Shown one piece after another: positions 1 through 10,987 of a stretch of 64,000 nt of DNA; position 1 is the stretch's first letter, and each line of letters starts with the position of its first letter. This DNA is from Pandoraea communis (GTDB lineage: Bacteria > Pseudomonadota > Gammaproteobacteria > Burkholderiales > Burkholderiaceae). The notes under the pieces were generated by a model. The model made no database searches, had not been told where the DNA came from, and was given only the letters and a program-made list of their open reading frames with translations. Both the position numbers and the translations under genes were made by a program. The stretch lies in assembly GCF_902459745.1 (NCBI RefSeq), contig NZ_CABPSJ010000006.1, positions 327,245-391,244 on the forward strand, read 5' to 3'.

Positions 1-122
1 ACAACACGCGTCCGCGCGCCGCCGAAGTCATGGTCGACGGCGACCAGGCCTACCTCGTGCGCGAACGTGAAACGGTCGAGTCGCTGTTCGCCGGCGAACG
101 GTTGCTGCCCGGTAACGCCTGA
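1..122 (+). CDS. lysA: diaminopimelate decarboxylase, 3' end only
   Basis: The window opens inside a plus-strand frame (codons start at base 3) that runs 39 codons to a TGA at 120-122. The residues [20 protein letters not shown] and the ending [12 protein letters not shown] match the conserved C-terminus of LysA, the PLP enzyme that decarboxylates meso-diaminopimelate to lysine in the cytoplasm. NTRPR followed by EVMVDGD is the typical closing strand of the family. Only the tail is present, so the catalytic parts cannot be checked. It converges with msrQ, and the two frames overlap by 73 bases. Confidence 0.85.
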   Translation, partial: NTRPRAAEVMVDGDQAYLVRERETVESLFAGERLLPGNA

Positions 123-802
123 CGCCACTGCCTGCGAAGCGCCCAGATCAGACGGGCGCCGAGCAGGCCAGCCACCACGATCGCATAGATCGCCGGCTGG
201 GCGAGATCGTTCTTGCCCGCCTTCATCCACCAGTAGTGCAGGATCGCCAGCACGGCAATCGCATAGATCACGCGATGCAGCCGCTGCCAGCGCCTCCCGC
301 CCATGCGTCGCGCCATCGCGTACGGCGACGTGAGCGCCAGCGGCACCATCAGCACGAACGCCGCAAAACCCACGGTAATGAACGGGCGCTTGCCCGACAC
401 GTCGCGCAGAATGCTTGCCCAATCGAACCACTGATCCAGCCAGAAATACGTCGTGAAATGCAGCGCGCCGTAGAAAAACGCAAACAGCCCGAGCATGCGG
501 CGCAAGCGCAGTAACCATGGCTGCCCCAACACGCGACGCACCGGCGTGATCGCGAGCGTGATGCAAAGCATGACCAGCGTCCAGGTGCCTGTCGAACGCG
601 TAATGAACTCGACCGGGTTCGCGCCAAGCCGATCGGTCAACCCGTAGACGCCAAGTCGTAGCAACGGCACCATCGCCAGCAGGAAGACGGCCGCTTTGGC
701 CCACGGCAGCCAACGCGGCACGGGGGGCGAATGTTTCGCGGCACGGGCGGCGCCAGCGGCAGCGCCGGGCACTTCCCTCGAATTGGATGGCGTCGTCGGC
801 AC
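50..802 (-). CDS. msrQ: MsrQ, heme-binding membrane subunit of the MsrPQ system
   Basis: This 250-residue protein is the inner-membrane cytochrome b partner (YedZ/MsrQ family) that passes quinone electrons to periplasmic MsrP for repair of oxidised methionines. Hydrophobic segments cover about residues 35-55, 75-95, 105-125, 145-165, 180-200 and 210-230. The family motif [12 protein letters not shown] (about 65-76) is clear, and histidines in ALHFTTY and [14 protein letters not shown] are the expected heme ligands. The start is GTG at 802, 11 bases after the msrP stop, so the two genes are co-transcribed. The last ~25 residues are polar and lie antisense to the end of lysA. The family assignment is firm; the exact start is less so. 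Confidence 0.92.
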   Translation of the reverse strand: MPTTPSNSREVPGAAAGAARAAKHSPPVPRWLPWAKAAVFLLAMVPLLRLGVYGLTDRLGANPVEFITRSTGTWTLVMLCITLAITPVRRVLGQPWLLRLRRMLGLFAFFYGALHFTTYFWLDQWFDWASILRDVSGKRPFITVGFAAFVLMVPLALTSPYAMARRMGGRRWQRLHRVIYAIAVLAILHYWWMKAGKNDLAQPAIYAIVVAGLLGARLIWALRRQWRQALPGSNRSPANSDSTVSRSRTR

Positions 803-813
803 GCGCTGTCGGC

Positions 814-1812
<999 letters not shown>

Positions 1813-1947
1813 GATTCGCCTCCCTGACCAGCCCGGTCTGCCTCTGTTGCTCATTTCACCAAATTGCGTACGCCACTGTCGATTGAGACTGACGCTCCGG
1901 CGACGCCGTTCCCGCCACCACGTTGCGGGCAATCATACGGCACGATG

Positions 1948-1981
1948 AAAAAAGCCGCCGGCACCTGAGCGCGGCGGCTTT
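1948..1981 (-). terminator. rho-independent terminator after ccsB
   Basis: On the minus strand AAAGCCGCCG pairs with CGGCGGCTTT and is followed by a run of six T. It ends the resB-ccsB transcript 30 bases past the ccsB stop and insulates it from msrPQ, whose start lies about 140 bases further on. Confidence 0.9.
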
Positions 1982-2010
1982 CCGAGTGGGCCCCGATGCG
2001 CAGACCCGCG

Positions 2011-3195
2011 TCAGAGCTGTCCGTAGCTGTGCAGCCCCGAGAGGAACATGTTCACCCCGAGGAACGCGAACGTCGTGATCAGCAGACCGGTCAGCGACCA
2101 CCACGCCGCCACCACACCACGCAGCCCCTTCATCAGACGCATGTGCAGCCACGCGGCGTAGTTCAGCCAGACGATCAGCGCCCACGTCTCCTTCGGGTCC
2201 CAACTCCAGTAACCGCCCCATGCGTCGGCAGCCCACAATGCGCCGAGAATCGTGGCGATCGTGAAGAAAGCGAAGCCCACGGCGATGGCCTTGTACATCA
2301 CGTCGTCGAGCAATTCGAGCGACGGCAGGCGCGACGAGAAGAAACCGCTGTCGAGCGGCTTGCCGGCCACTGCCAGACGCTGGTTTTCGCCCGACTTGAG
2401 CAGATACGCAACCGCGACCATCGCGGCGAGGGCGAACGTGCCGTAACCGATGAAGTTCGCCGGCACGTGGATCTTCATCCACCAGCTTTGCAGCGCCGGC
2501 ACCAGCGGCTGGATCTCGTAGGCGCTGCGCGCCACGCTGTACCAGAGGTTGAAACCGACGGCCGCGCTGATGACGAGCAGCACGAACGGTCCGAGCGAGC
2601 GCGTTTCATAGCGACGCTCGTAGTACAGGTAGAACAGCGCCGTGATCAGGCAGAAGAGCACGAAGACTTCGTACAGGTTCGAGATCGGAATGTGGCCGAC
2701 GTCGGCCCCCACCAGATACGACTCGTACCAGCGCACCATCATGCCGGTGAAGCCAAGCAGCACCGCCGCCCAGCACAATGACGAGCCCACGCTCGCACCG
2801 AACGGCGAACGGGCGAGCAGACCGCCCCAGTAGAAAAGCGTCGCCAGGAAGAACAGCGCGCTCATCCACAGGATGGCCGACTGACTCGAGAGGAAGTACT
2901 TGAGGAAGAACGCCTGATCGGCCCGCGCCAAATCATGGTGATACAAGCCGATGCCCGCGAGCGCGAGAATGGCGATCCCGGCCATCAGCCAGCGCACCGA
3001 TCGCCAATGCCAGCCGAGTAGCGCGAAGGTGGGTACGGCGAGCACCAGAATCGTGTGCTCGTAGTAATCCATGTAATGGCCGTAGCGGTTGAGGGCAAAG
3101 CCCGCACCGATCGCCAGCGCCAGTGCGAACAGCCAGTCGCCGATACTGCGCTGGCGCAGCCAGGAGACATCCGAATAGCTTTGCGATAACTCCAT
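2011..3195 (-). CDS. ccsB: CcsB/ResC, System II cytochrome c heme-handling protein
   Basis: A 394-residue polytopic membrane protein of the ResC/CcsA heme-handling family, partner of ResB in System II cytochrome c biogenesis; together they export heme and ligate it to CXXCH motifs outside the membrane. The tryptophan-rich heme-binding WWD-type motif is seen as DAWGGYWSWDPKETWALIVW (about residues 320-340), followed by the conserved HMRLMKG. About eight hydrophobic spans are visible. The resB stop overlaps an ATG at 3210 as ATGA, but the ATG at 3195 has a good AAGGTGAG ribosome-binding site and is preferred; the other start would add five residues. Translational coupling with resB is likely. 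Confidence 0.93.
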   Translation of the reverse strand: MELSQSYSDVSWLRQRSIGDWLFALALAIGAGFALNRYGHYMDYYEHTILVLAVPTFALLGWHWRSVRWLMAGIAILALAGIGLYHHDLARADQAFFLKYFLSSQSAILWMSALFFLATLFYWGGLLARSPFGASVGSSLCWAAVLLGFTGMMVRWYESYLVGADVGHIPISNLYEVFVLFCLITALFYLYYERRYETRSLGPFVLLVISAAVGFNLWYSVARSAYEIQPLVPALQSWWMKIHVPANFIGYGTFALAAMVAVAYLLKSGENQRLAVAGKPLDSGFFSSRLPSLELLDDVMYKAIAVGFAFFTIATILGALWAADAWGGYWSWDPKETWALIVWLNYAAWLHMRLMKGLRGVVAAWWSLTGLLITTFAFLGVNMFLSGLHSYGQL

Positions 3196-3206
3196 CTGTC
3201 TCACCT

Positions 3207-5342
3207 TCATCGTTTCGTGACGATCTCGTCCATCTCCGCCTTCGTGCGGGCGAATTCCTTTTCGAAATCCAGTGTGCGGCGTGTCGTCGAGACCGCCATC
3301 AATACCGAACTGCCACCGTCCGGCGTGTCTTTGAGCCACATCCACAGACGCCGCTCGCGTACATAGAACATCGAGAAGATGCCGAGTACCAGCAGCAAGC
3401 TGCCAAGATACACGATCTTCTTGCCCGGCGAGCGTGTGAGTTGGAAGACGCTCGCCTGGATTTGCTCGAACGAATCGAGTTGCAGGAAGACCGGGGCGTC
3501 GTACAGGAAGTTGTCGGACAGCGCGTTGGTGGCCGTATGCACGAAGCGCTCGCTCTCCGGCGAGGGCGCCATGGCCGGTTGCCCGGCCTGTTCACGAGCG
3601 ACCTGCCACAATTGCCAGACCGTACCGTCGAGAATGCGGCGGAACATGTCCGCTGCGCTGGATTGCTGCTCCTGCGGCACCTTTTCGTTCACGAACTCCG
3701 CAATCGCCTGCAAGCCGCCCTTCGTCTGGCTCGTTTTGCTTGCCGGAATCACACCGGCAAACAGATCCAGTTCGCGCTTGGCGCTCTCTTGCAACTGACC
3801 GCGAAGCGCCGCCGAGGTCTGCGCCGGCAGCGATTGTGCAGCGAAGCGGCGAGCGGCCTCGGCACGTGCGCCATCGTCCTGAAGAGCGGCACGCAGCAGC
3901 ATCCATTGCTTGACGGAGCCGTCCTCGTCCGCCGGAATGCGCAGGTACTGGAACGGACCGTCCGGCGTGTCACGCACCCCCGTCATGAAGACACGCTCGC
4001 CGTCTCCCACCAGAATCGGCAGCATGTAGTTGCGGTACTCCTTCGCCTGTCCGCTGCGATCGCGCACCTTGTATTGCACCGAGGGGCCGACGTTGTGCAG
4101 ATCCTTGCTCAGATCGGTGCGGGCGCCCGAGCCGAGTTGCGCGCTCAGGTCATCGCGCAACGACTTGCGAGCCACACCGCGCACATCGCGCTCGCCGCCG
4201 CCATTGCTGATGTTCTCGACGTTGATCGCCCGGAAGTCGCTGAACTCCACGGTGTATTCGTCCTTGCCCGCGGCGCCGCCACGCAGTTGCGTCGAGCCAC
4301 CCACGTCGCCCGAGAACGCGAACGTCCGGTCAGACGCGCCGTGCATGGGGTAACCGGTCAGCTTCAGTTTGCTGCCGCCGTCCTCGAAGCTCGATTGATA
4401 GATCGCCACGCCCTTGAAGATGAACGGCTCGTTGACCTTCACCGTCGCGTCCGTCATCTTGCCGGTCTCGGGGTCGGTGACCACGATGTCGCTCGCGAAA
4501 AGCTTCGGCATGCCCGTCGAGTAGTAGTCGACGTGGAATTTCTTCAGTTCGATGGCGAACGGCAGATCCTGCACAACCGAGCCATCCTGAAAATTCAGGA
4601 TGGCCGTGGTCGATTTACCGCCCTCCGGCACGAACGCGTAGCCGCGGAACGCCGGATTGCTCGACGAGAGGCGATGCGTCTCCGGAATCTGCGAGATCAC
4701 CGCGTTGCCCTGCAGCGGCGACTTGCCGAACAGCAGCATCTGGGCACGGATCAGCAGATCGCTGTCGACCAGCCCGCCCAGGCAAATGATGACGATGGCA
4801 CTATGCGCGAAGATGTAGCCGATCTTGTTGATCGCGCCCGCCTTGGCCGCGACGAGCGTCGCGTTATCGCGCTCGCGCACAACGAAACGGTAGCCATGGC
4901 GTCCGAGATAGCTCGTGAGGCGCGGCAGCAGGTCACCACGCGGCGTCGGCCCGGTGAATTCGGCCTTGTGACCGAAAGCGCGCAGGCTGCCCTCGCGCAC
5001 GTGATCGCGCCAACTGCGAATGTCCGCGATCATCTTCGGCGCATTGCGCACGACGCACAGCGTCGTCGACGCCATCAGGAAGAACAGAATCAGCAGGAAC
5101 CACCACGAGCTGTACACGGTGTACAGGCCGAGCGAACGGAAAACGTCGGCCCAGAATGGACCAAACTGATTGACGTAGTTGGGATACGGGTCGCCCTGCT
5201 TGAGCACGGTGCCAACGATGCTGGCAATGGCGAGCACGGTCAGCAGGCTGATGGCAAAACGCATCGAACTGACCAGCTCGACACCATCGCGCACCCATCG
5301 TTGCGCGCCCTTGATCTGAATTCCGGAGGTACTGATGCTCAT
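3207..5342 (-). CDS. resB: ResB/Ccs1, System II cytochrome c biogenesis protein
   Basis: A 711-residue ResB-family protein. The N-terminal third has three hydrophobic spans (about residues 25-45, 75-95, 155-175, the last in YIFAHSAIVIICLGGLVDS), and another precedes the C-terminus (KIVYLGSLLLVLGIFSMFYV). A large periplasmic domain lies between them, holding the heme-apocytochrome contact surface in the family. It is longer than Bacillus ResB, as is usual in Burkholderiales. Its stop overlaps the start region of ccsB. I chose the ATG at 5342 because the alternative GTG at 5384 lies inside a terminator hairpin. Directly downstream of the cytochrome c4 gene, a likely client. Confidence 0.92.
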   Translation of the reverse strand: MSISTSGIQIKGAQRWVRDGVELVSSMRFAISLLTVLAIASIVGTVLKQGDPYPNYVNQFGPFWADVFRSLGLYTVYSSWWFLLILFFLMASTTLCVVRNAPKMIADIRSWRDHVREGSLRAFGHKAEFTGPTPRGDLLPRLTSYLGRHGYRFVVRERDNATLVAAKAGAINKIGYIFAHSAIVIICLGGLVDSDLLIRAQMLLFGKSPLQGNAVISQIPETHRLSSSNPAFRGYAFVPEGGKSTTAILNFQDGSVVQDLPFAIELKKFHVDYYSTGMPKLFASDIVVTDPETGKMTDATVKVNEPFIFKGVAIYQSSFEDGGSKLKLTGYPMHGASDRTFAFSGDVGGSTQLRGGAAGKDEYTVEFSDFRAINVENISNGGGERDVRGVARKSLRDDLSAQLGSGARTDLSKDLHNVGPSVQYKVRDRSGQAKEYRNYMLPILVGDGERVFMTGVRDTPDGPFQYLRIPADEDGSVKQWMLLRAALQDDGARAEAARRFAAQSLPAQTSAALRGQLQESAKRELDLFAGVIPASKTSQTKGGLQAIAEFVNEKVPQEQQSSAADMFRRILDGTVWQLWQVAREQAGQPAMAPSPESERFVHTATNALSDNFLYDAPVFLQLDSFEQIQASVFQLTRSPGKKIVYLGSLLLVLGIFSMFYVRERRLWMWLKDTPDGGSSVLMAVSTTRRTLDFEKEFARTKAEMDEIVTKR

Positions 5343-5357
5343 CCTGTTTCCGACAAC

Positions 5358-5393
5358 AAAAAAGGGCGGGGACGCGTTTCTCACGCGCCCGCC
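5358..5393 (-). terminator. terminator or attenuator between cytochrome c4 and resB
   Basis: On the minus strand GGCGGG-CGCGT pairs across a GAGAA loop with ACGCG-(TC)-CCCGCC, followed directly by six T. It lies 117 bases past the cytochrome c4 stop but only 15 bases before the resB ATG, so any resB transcript must either read through it or start within a very short space. A second hairpin (CCCTGA...TCAGGG, 5472-5496) lies nearer the cytochrome gene. Confidence 0.8.
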
Positions 5394-5509
5394 ACCCTGT
5401 GTATGCTAAACCAGATCGATCCGGTCGCTCTGCGGCGCCGCTGCTGGTTTCGTTATAAGTCAGCGAATATACCCTGACGTTCATATGGTGTCAGGGCAGG
5501 GGCTGCCGA

Positions 5510-6166
5510 TCAGCGCAAACCGGCGATGTAATCCGCGACTGCCTTGATTTCCTTGTCCGACAAACGCGAGGCCACGGTGTGCATGGGGGCGTTGTTCTTG
5601 CGGGTCTCATCGCGAAACGCGACCAGTTGAGCTGCGGTGTAGTCTGCCCATTGGCCTGACAGACGCGGATACTGCGACGGCATACCGGCACCGGTGGGGC
5701 CGTGACAAGAAGCGCACGCGGGCACCCCCTTCTCGGCCAGACCGCCGCGATAGATCTTCTCGCCCAGCGGCACGGTGTCCTTGTTGCGCGCGACGCCCGG
5801 CTTCGCGGTCTGCGAGGCGAAATAGGCAGACACGTTGCGCATGTCCTGTTCGGACAGTGCCGCGACCATGCCGGCCATGATGGCGTTGTTACGCGCGGGC
5901 GTTTTGCCGGGTTGCGCCTTGAAGTCGACGAGCTGTTTGTCCAGATACTCGGCGTGCTGGCCGGCGAGCTTCGGATAAGCGCCACCAGTACTATTGCCGT
6001 CTGCCGCGTGGCACGCGGCGCAGACCTGACTGGCAATCGCCTGTCCCCGGTTCAGGTCTGGCTTGGCAGGCGCCTGAGGCTCGGCGGCTTGTCCTGCACC
6101 GCTCAGAAGAAAGCATGCCAGCGCCAACGGTGTTGCAGCGAGAGACTTCCACACTCCTCGGTTCAT
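5510..6166 (-). CDS. diheme cytochrome c4, periplasmic
   Basis: A 218-residue c4-type cytochrome with a signal peptide (residues 1-28, ending GAGQAA) and two similar halves, each with a heme c site: CAACH at 49-53 and CASCH at 151-155. Methionines in AIMAGMV and PMHTVASRL are the likely sixth ligands. c4 proteins carry electrons from the bc1 complex to terminal oxidases. Start at ATG 6166, preceded by AAGGTG at good spacing; a GTG six bases upstream is less likely. Placed ahead of the resB-ccsB maturation genes that would attach its hemes. The gene symbol (cycA/cc4) is not certain. Confidence 0.92.
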   Translation of the reverse strand: MNRGVWKSLAATPLALACFLLSGAGQAAEPQAPAKPDLNRGQAIASQVCAACHAADGNSTGGAYPKLAGQHAEYLDKQLVDFKAQPGKTPARNNAIMAGMVAALSEQDMRNVSAYFASQTAKPGVARNKDTVPLGEKIYRGGLAEKGVPACASCHGPTGAGMPSQYPRLSGQWADYTAAQLVAFRDETRKNNAPMHTVASRLSDKEIKAVADYIAGLR

Positions 6167-6464
6167 TCGCACACCTTATATCTGTTTTGTCGGGAAATCG
6201 GTCGTTCGAACTCACCGTCCGACGCCGTGTTTCTCCTCCAACCTCACGGCGCGCGAGACGTTCGGGCAAGCCTTGGCAAGGCCAAGGTTAACTTTCATAT
6301 TGTACAATAAAGTCTTTCCCCGACTTTAGGGGATTTCCATGTAGAAGGCCGCAGAACGGGGCTCCCCGGCCTGTCGCCGGTGGGCATCAAACTCACCGTT
6401 TTTGCGCCCCTGCACCCGCGTTGCGGCCCGATCCCTGTGGCTGCGGCGCTCCCCGGTTTCCGTC
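6167..6464. promoter_or_regulatory. divergent control region, cytochrome c4 / engB
   Basis: No gene. It contains a short hairpin CCTTGGC-aag-GCCAAGG (6271-6287), a 12-bp palindrome TATTGTACAATA (6298-6309) and a small hairpin AAAGTC...GACTTT just after it. A weak plus-strand promoter candidate for engB is TTGGCA (6273-6278), 17 bases, then CATATT. The palindrome could serve as a -10 region in either direction. Confidence 0.35.
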
Positions 6465-7133
6465 ATGTCCCTACTTCATCAAGCCCGCTTCTTCACGACC
6501 GTCAATCATCTGCGCGATCTGCCGCCTACGGCCGTGCCCGAGGTCGCCTTCGCGGGACGCTCGAACGCGGGTAAGTCCAGCGCACTCAACATCCTCTGCA
6601 ACCAGAAGCGGCTGGCCTTCTCGAGCAAGACGCCGGGACGTACGCAGCACATCAACTACTTCGAGATCGCTCACCTCGAACACCTGTACGGTTATCTTGT
6701 CGATTTGCCGGGTTATGGCTACGCGGAAGTCGGCGGTGGCGTGAAGGTTCACTGGCAGCAGCTTCTCGGCGACTATCTGGTGCAGCGTCCGCAGTTGCGC
6801 GGCCTCGTGCTCGTCATGGACTCGCGCCGGCCGTTCACCGACCTCGATTGCGAACTGATCAACTGGTTCATGCCGACGGGCCGCCCCATCCATGTGCTGC
6901 TGACCAAAGCGGACAAACTCACGCGTCAGGATGCGACTGTCGTATTGCGCGACACGCAAAAACGCCTGGCTGCGCTGCCTCGCACCGACGGACTGCCGTC
7001 CGACGATCCCGCGACGCCGCCGCAGTTCACGGCCCAGTTGTTCTCGTCGCTAAAGCGCACCGGTGTCGATGCAGCACAGAGCATGCTAGAAGCATGGCTC
7101 GCCATTCCGGCGCGCAACACCGCCAAGAAATGA
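6465..7133 (+). CDS. engB: EngB/YihA, ribosome-biogenesis GTPase
   Basis: A 222-residue Era-like GTPase required for assembly of the large ribosomal subunit. The G1 P-loop is GRSNAGKS (about residues 31-38), a conserved G2 threonine lies in [12 protein letters not shown]3 is DLPGYG, G4 is TKAD and a G5-like SS occurs near LFSSLKRTG. The start at 6465 ([10 protein letters not shown]) matches the usual N-terminus of the family in Burkholderiales, although no strong ribosome-binding site precedes it. Single plus-strand gene, divergent from cytochrome c4; no clear terminator follows. Confidence 0.95.
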   Translation: MSLLHQARFFTTVNHLRDLPPTAVPEVAFAGRSNAGKSSALNILCNQKRLAFSSKTPGRTQHINYFEIAHLEHLYGYLVDLPGYGYAEVGGGVKVHWQQLLGDYLVQRPQLRGLVLVMDSRRPFTDLDCELINWFMPTGRPIHVLLTKADKLTRQDATVVLRDTQKRLAALPRTDGLPSDDPATPPQFTAQLFSSLKRTGVDAAQSMLEAWLAIPARNTAKK

Positions 7134-7438
7134 GCTTGTCCGGGCCCCCTCGCTCACTGGGGGGCAGGCGCATCCTTGTCCGCAATCCTCAGTTCCGCGA
7201 ACGACACCTCGGCACAACCGCAAGGCAGCATTGCATCAAACTGCCAAGGTAGACGGCGGACATGCCCAACGGGCGCGACAAATCGTCGCGGCGAGCCGCT
7301 TGGCGATTCGTGGAGTCATCGAGAATTGGTGAGCGCACGTGACGGCGTAGCGTCCCCTCAGCCGAACGGATGAGGCCGTTTGAATCGGCCGGGAAGCCTG
7401 ATTGTCCGGGGCTTTGCCGTAACGATTCTCGCGCACAT

Positions 7439-7468
7439 AAAAAAACCGCCGTGTAGGCACGGCGGGTT
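7439..7468 (-). terminator. orphan rho-independent terminator, minus strand
   Basis: A GC-rich 8-bp stem with a 4-base loop and a seven-T tail on the minus strand. On the plus strand it has no T-run, so it does not serve engB. It is the strongest evidence that a minus-strand transcript exists in this gap. Confidence 0.85.
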
Positions 7469-7565
7469 CAAATAAGCCTTATCGTAGAACGACAGGCGCC
7501 CGCTCAGGGAGGAGAAGCGGGGGACCCTCGCACACAGTGCGAACATCCGGTTGGTATGATATACC
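7439..7565 (-). ncRNA. candidate small regulatory RNA with anti-Shine-Dalgarno loop
   Basis: Read on the minus strand this 127-base stretch folds into four successive hairpins: GGTAT-atc-ATACC (7565-7553); TCGCAC-tgt-GTGCGA (7542-7528); CCCGCT-TCTCCTCCCTG-AGCGGG (7521-7499), whose loop exposes CUCCUCCC, complementary to a ribosome-binding site; and a terminator CCCGCCGTG-ccta-CACGGCGG followed by seven T (7466-7439). No minus-strand gene lies upstream for the terminator to serve. The layout resembles trans-acting sRNAs with C-rich loops such as the alpha-proteobacterial ar14 family. No good promoter is visible, so the 5' end is a guess. Confidence 0.45.
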
Positions 7566-7630
7566 ATGCGTTCGAAAGTTTCCCGGCAAGTGCCGTTTTT
7601 TGCGCGCCTTCCCTCTTAGGGAATCGTTGA

Positions 7631-8725
<1,095 letters not shown>

Positions 8726-8755
8726 GCGCGGCGCAAGACGCGAGCGGCAGAATTT

Positions 8756-8796
8756 GCAGGCAGCGTCAGGCAAGCAAACGCGACCTGACTGCCTGC
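8756..8796. other. hairpin downstream of hemB
   Basis: GCAGGCAG-(CG)-TCAGG pairs with CCTGA-CTGCCTGC across a 13-base loop. It has no T-run, so it is a 3' stabilising or weak termination structure for hemB. The rest of the 276-base gap up to dsbD holds only a second small hairpin (GTTGGGT-ttgc-ACCCAAC, about 8865-8882) and no gene. Confidence 0.5.
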
Positions 8797-9001
8797 ACTA
8801 GCGCGAGCACAAGCCTCTGCGGCGAAAAGAACGGCCGCCCCGATTTTTGAACTGGCCCCAAGGGTTGGGTTTGCACCCAACGCTCGGAGGTTGGTTCAAC
8901 TCGGGTTAGCCGTTTGACATTGCCTATGAGATCGAGCTATCGCCAGATCCACGGATCTCGCATCGACAAACACGTCGGGTGCCGCTTAGAGACTCAGACG
9001 C

Positions 9002-10987
9002 TCAAAGCGCTGGTCCATATGCCTTATCGAGGCTGCGCAGAAACTGGTCTGCGGATTGTGCCCCGATGACGCGTGTGCCAGCCACTTCCTCTCCATTGCC
9101 ATCGAAAAAGATGATGCCGGGCGGCCCAAACAATCCGAAGCGCTTAAGTAGTGCCTGATCGTCGGCATTATTCGCAGTGACATCTGCTTGCACAAGCACC
9201 ATCTGATCAAGGCGCGCTTTCACCTTCGGATCCGTGAAGACAAAGCGCTCCATCTCCTTGCAGCTAATGCACCAGTCGGCATAGAAATCGAACATCACCG
9301 GACGCCCCGCCGTCGCCAAAACCCGATCGAGTTCCGCAACGCTACGTACACGCTGAAACCTGACGCCCTCGAACGCCGCAGGACTCGCGCCGGTGTTCCC
9401 CGAGGCCACCGTCGTCAACCCGGCCAGTGGCGCGAGCGGATCACGTGCGCCGGCCGCAGCGCCCACCAACGCGACAGCCCCAAGAAGCGCAACGACAACA
9501 CCGAGCCCCTTAAGAAGGCGTCGCGCACCGCTCACGCCGTCAGGCAGGTTGTCGAAAACGTGCATGAAGGTAGCGGCCACCAACAGCAGGATCCCCCAGC
9601 CCAACAACAGAACGGGCGTTGGCAGCAACGGCCGCACAATCCACAGGGCGACACCGAGGAGCAGGAAGCCAAAGAAACGCTTCACGCCGTCCATCCACGC
9701 CCCGGCGCGCGGCAGCAATGCACCGCCACCGCCTGCGAGGATCACGAGCGGCAACCCCATCCCCAACGACAATGCGAAGAGCGTCGCACCACCAAAGACC
9801 GCGTCCCCTGTCTTCGCGATGAAGGCGAGCGCAGCTGCCAGCGGAGCCGTCACGCATGGGCTGACAATCAGCCCCGAGAGCACGCCCATCATGGCGGCAC
9901 CGATCCATTGACCGGACTTCTGCTTGCGCGCAGCGTCATCGATTCTGGCGCGCAATGCGGACGGCAACTGAATCTCGTACATCCCGAACATCGACAGCGA
10001 CAGGATGACCATCAGCAACGCAAACAGGACTAACACCCACGGGGCTTGCAAAAACGCGATGAGGCCTTGCCCCAATAATCCGGCCGCCACACCGATGACG
10101 GTATTCACCACGGCCATGCCGAGCACGTAAGCAATGGCAAGACGTATCGCCTTACCGCGGCTGGCCTCCTGTCCCGCGACGATCGACAGAAGAATCGGCA
10201 CCATCGGCAATACGCATGGCGTGAAAGCCAACCCGACGCCGAGCGCGAAGAAGATACCCAGCGCCAACGCAAAACTGCCACCGGAAAGAATGCGCTCCGC
10301 CTCGCTGTAGTCGTCTCGTGCCGACAACCAGCCACCTGCCGTGCGGGCGGACGTTACCACCTGAGCTGTGTCAGCCGGTTTGCCACCAGGTGCCTGCGCC
10401 CCCTCGCCGAGCAGTGCCTTCGTGACCGAACCGGAGGCCGGTGCGGCGGTTGAACTCTCGCTCGCCGGGCTACCTACAGCAGCCGCCGAAATTTTGAGCG
10501 GCTTGTCCATCGGCGGATAGCACAGCCCCTTGTCCGCACAGCCCTGCATGGTGACATTCAGTGTGAACGGGCCGCCCGCCTGACTGACAGGAATACGGAC
10601 GTCGATGGGTTCGTGATACACCTCCATGTCCTTGCCGAAGGTCTCGTCATGCTTGACCTCTCCCTTCGGAAATTCTGGCGCACCAAGCTTAACGGCAGGG
10701 TTGTCCGCCGCGAAGGCGAATCGCTCACGATAAAGGTAGTAGCCCTTGGCCACTTCGAAATGCAGGAGAACAGCACCGGGCTGCTCCGTCTTCGACACCT
10801 TGAAGGCGACATCAGGATCGAGAAAATCGTCGGCAGCATGAGCAAGCCCCGCGCCTAGCGAGAGCACGACTGCCACGACCAACCCTACAAACGTCCATCG
10901 TCGGAAGATGCGATTGCGTGGCAATGCCCACGGATCGCTACCGGCTCTCACGATCAGCGGCCCGGCAATTCTTAACACATCAAACAT
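9002..10987 (-). CDS. dsbD: DsbD, thiol:disulfide interchange protein
   Basis: A 661-residue inner-membrane protein that moves electrons from cytoplasmic thioredoxin to periplasmic thiol proteins, including the c-type cytochrome maturation and DsbC branches. Three modules are visible: a periplasmic alpha domain (about 52-170) with the redox pair C150/C156 (GCADKGLC); an eight-helix beta domain (about 235-500) with FTPCVLPM and VSPCVTAPL cysteines; and a C-terminal thioredoxin-like gamma domain with CISC at 573-576. A signal sequence ends near AHAADD (about 51). The start overlaps the cutA stop by eight bases, so the two are one operon. Confidence 0.95.
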   Translation of the reverse strand: MFDVLRIAGPLIVRAGSDPWALPRNRIFRRWTFVGLVVAVVLSLGAGLAHAADDFLDPDVAFKVSKTEQPGAVLLHFEVAKGYYLYRERFAFAADNPAVKLGAPEFPKGEVKHDETFGKDMEVYHEPIDVRIPVSQAGGPFTLNVTMQGCADKGLCYPPMDKPLKISAAAVGSPASESSTAAPASGSVTKALLGEGAQAPGGKPADTAQVVTSARTAGGWLSARDDYSEAERILSGGSFALALGIFFALGVGLAFTPCVLPMVPILLSIVAGQEASRGKAIRLAIAYVLGMAVVNTVIGVAAGLLGQGLIAFLQAPWVLVLFALLMVILSLSMFGMYEIQLPSALRARIDDAARKQKSGQWIGAAMMGVLSGLIVSPCVTAPLAAALAFIAKTGDAVFGGATLFALSLGMGLPLVILAGGGGALLPRAGAWMDGVKRFFGFLLLGVALWIVRPLLPTPVLLLGWGILLLVAATFMHVFDNLPDGVSGARRLLKGLGVVVALLGAVALVGAAAGARDPLAPLAGLTTVASGNTGASPAAFEGVRFQRVRSVAELDRVLATAGRPVMFDFYADWCISCKEMERFVFTDPKVKARLDQMVLVQADVTANNADDQALLKRFGLFGPPGIIFFDGNGEEVAGTRVIGAQSADQFLRSLDKAYGPAL

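Noticed and set aside
3123-5477. A long open frame (784 codons) on the plus strand opposite resB
   Set aside because: High-GC coding DNA leaves long antisense frames open. The minus strand encodes a clear ResB, and the antisense product is Arg/His-rich with no family signs.
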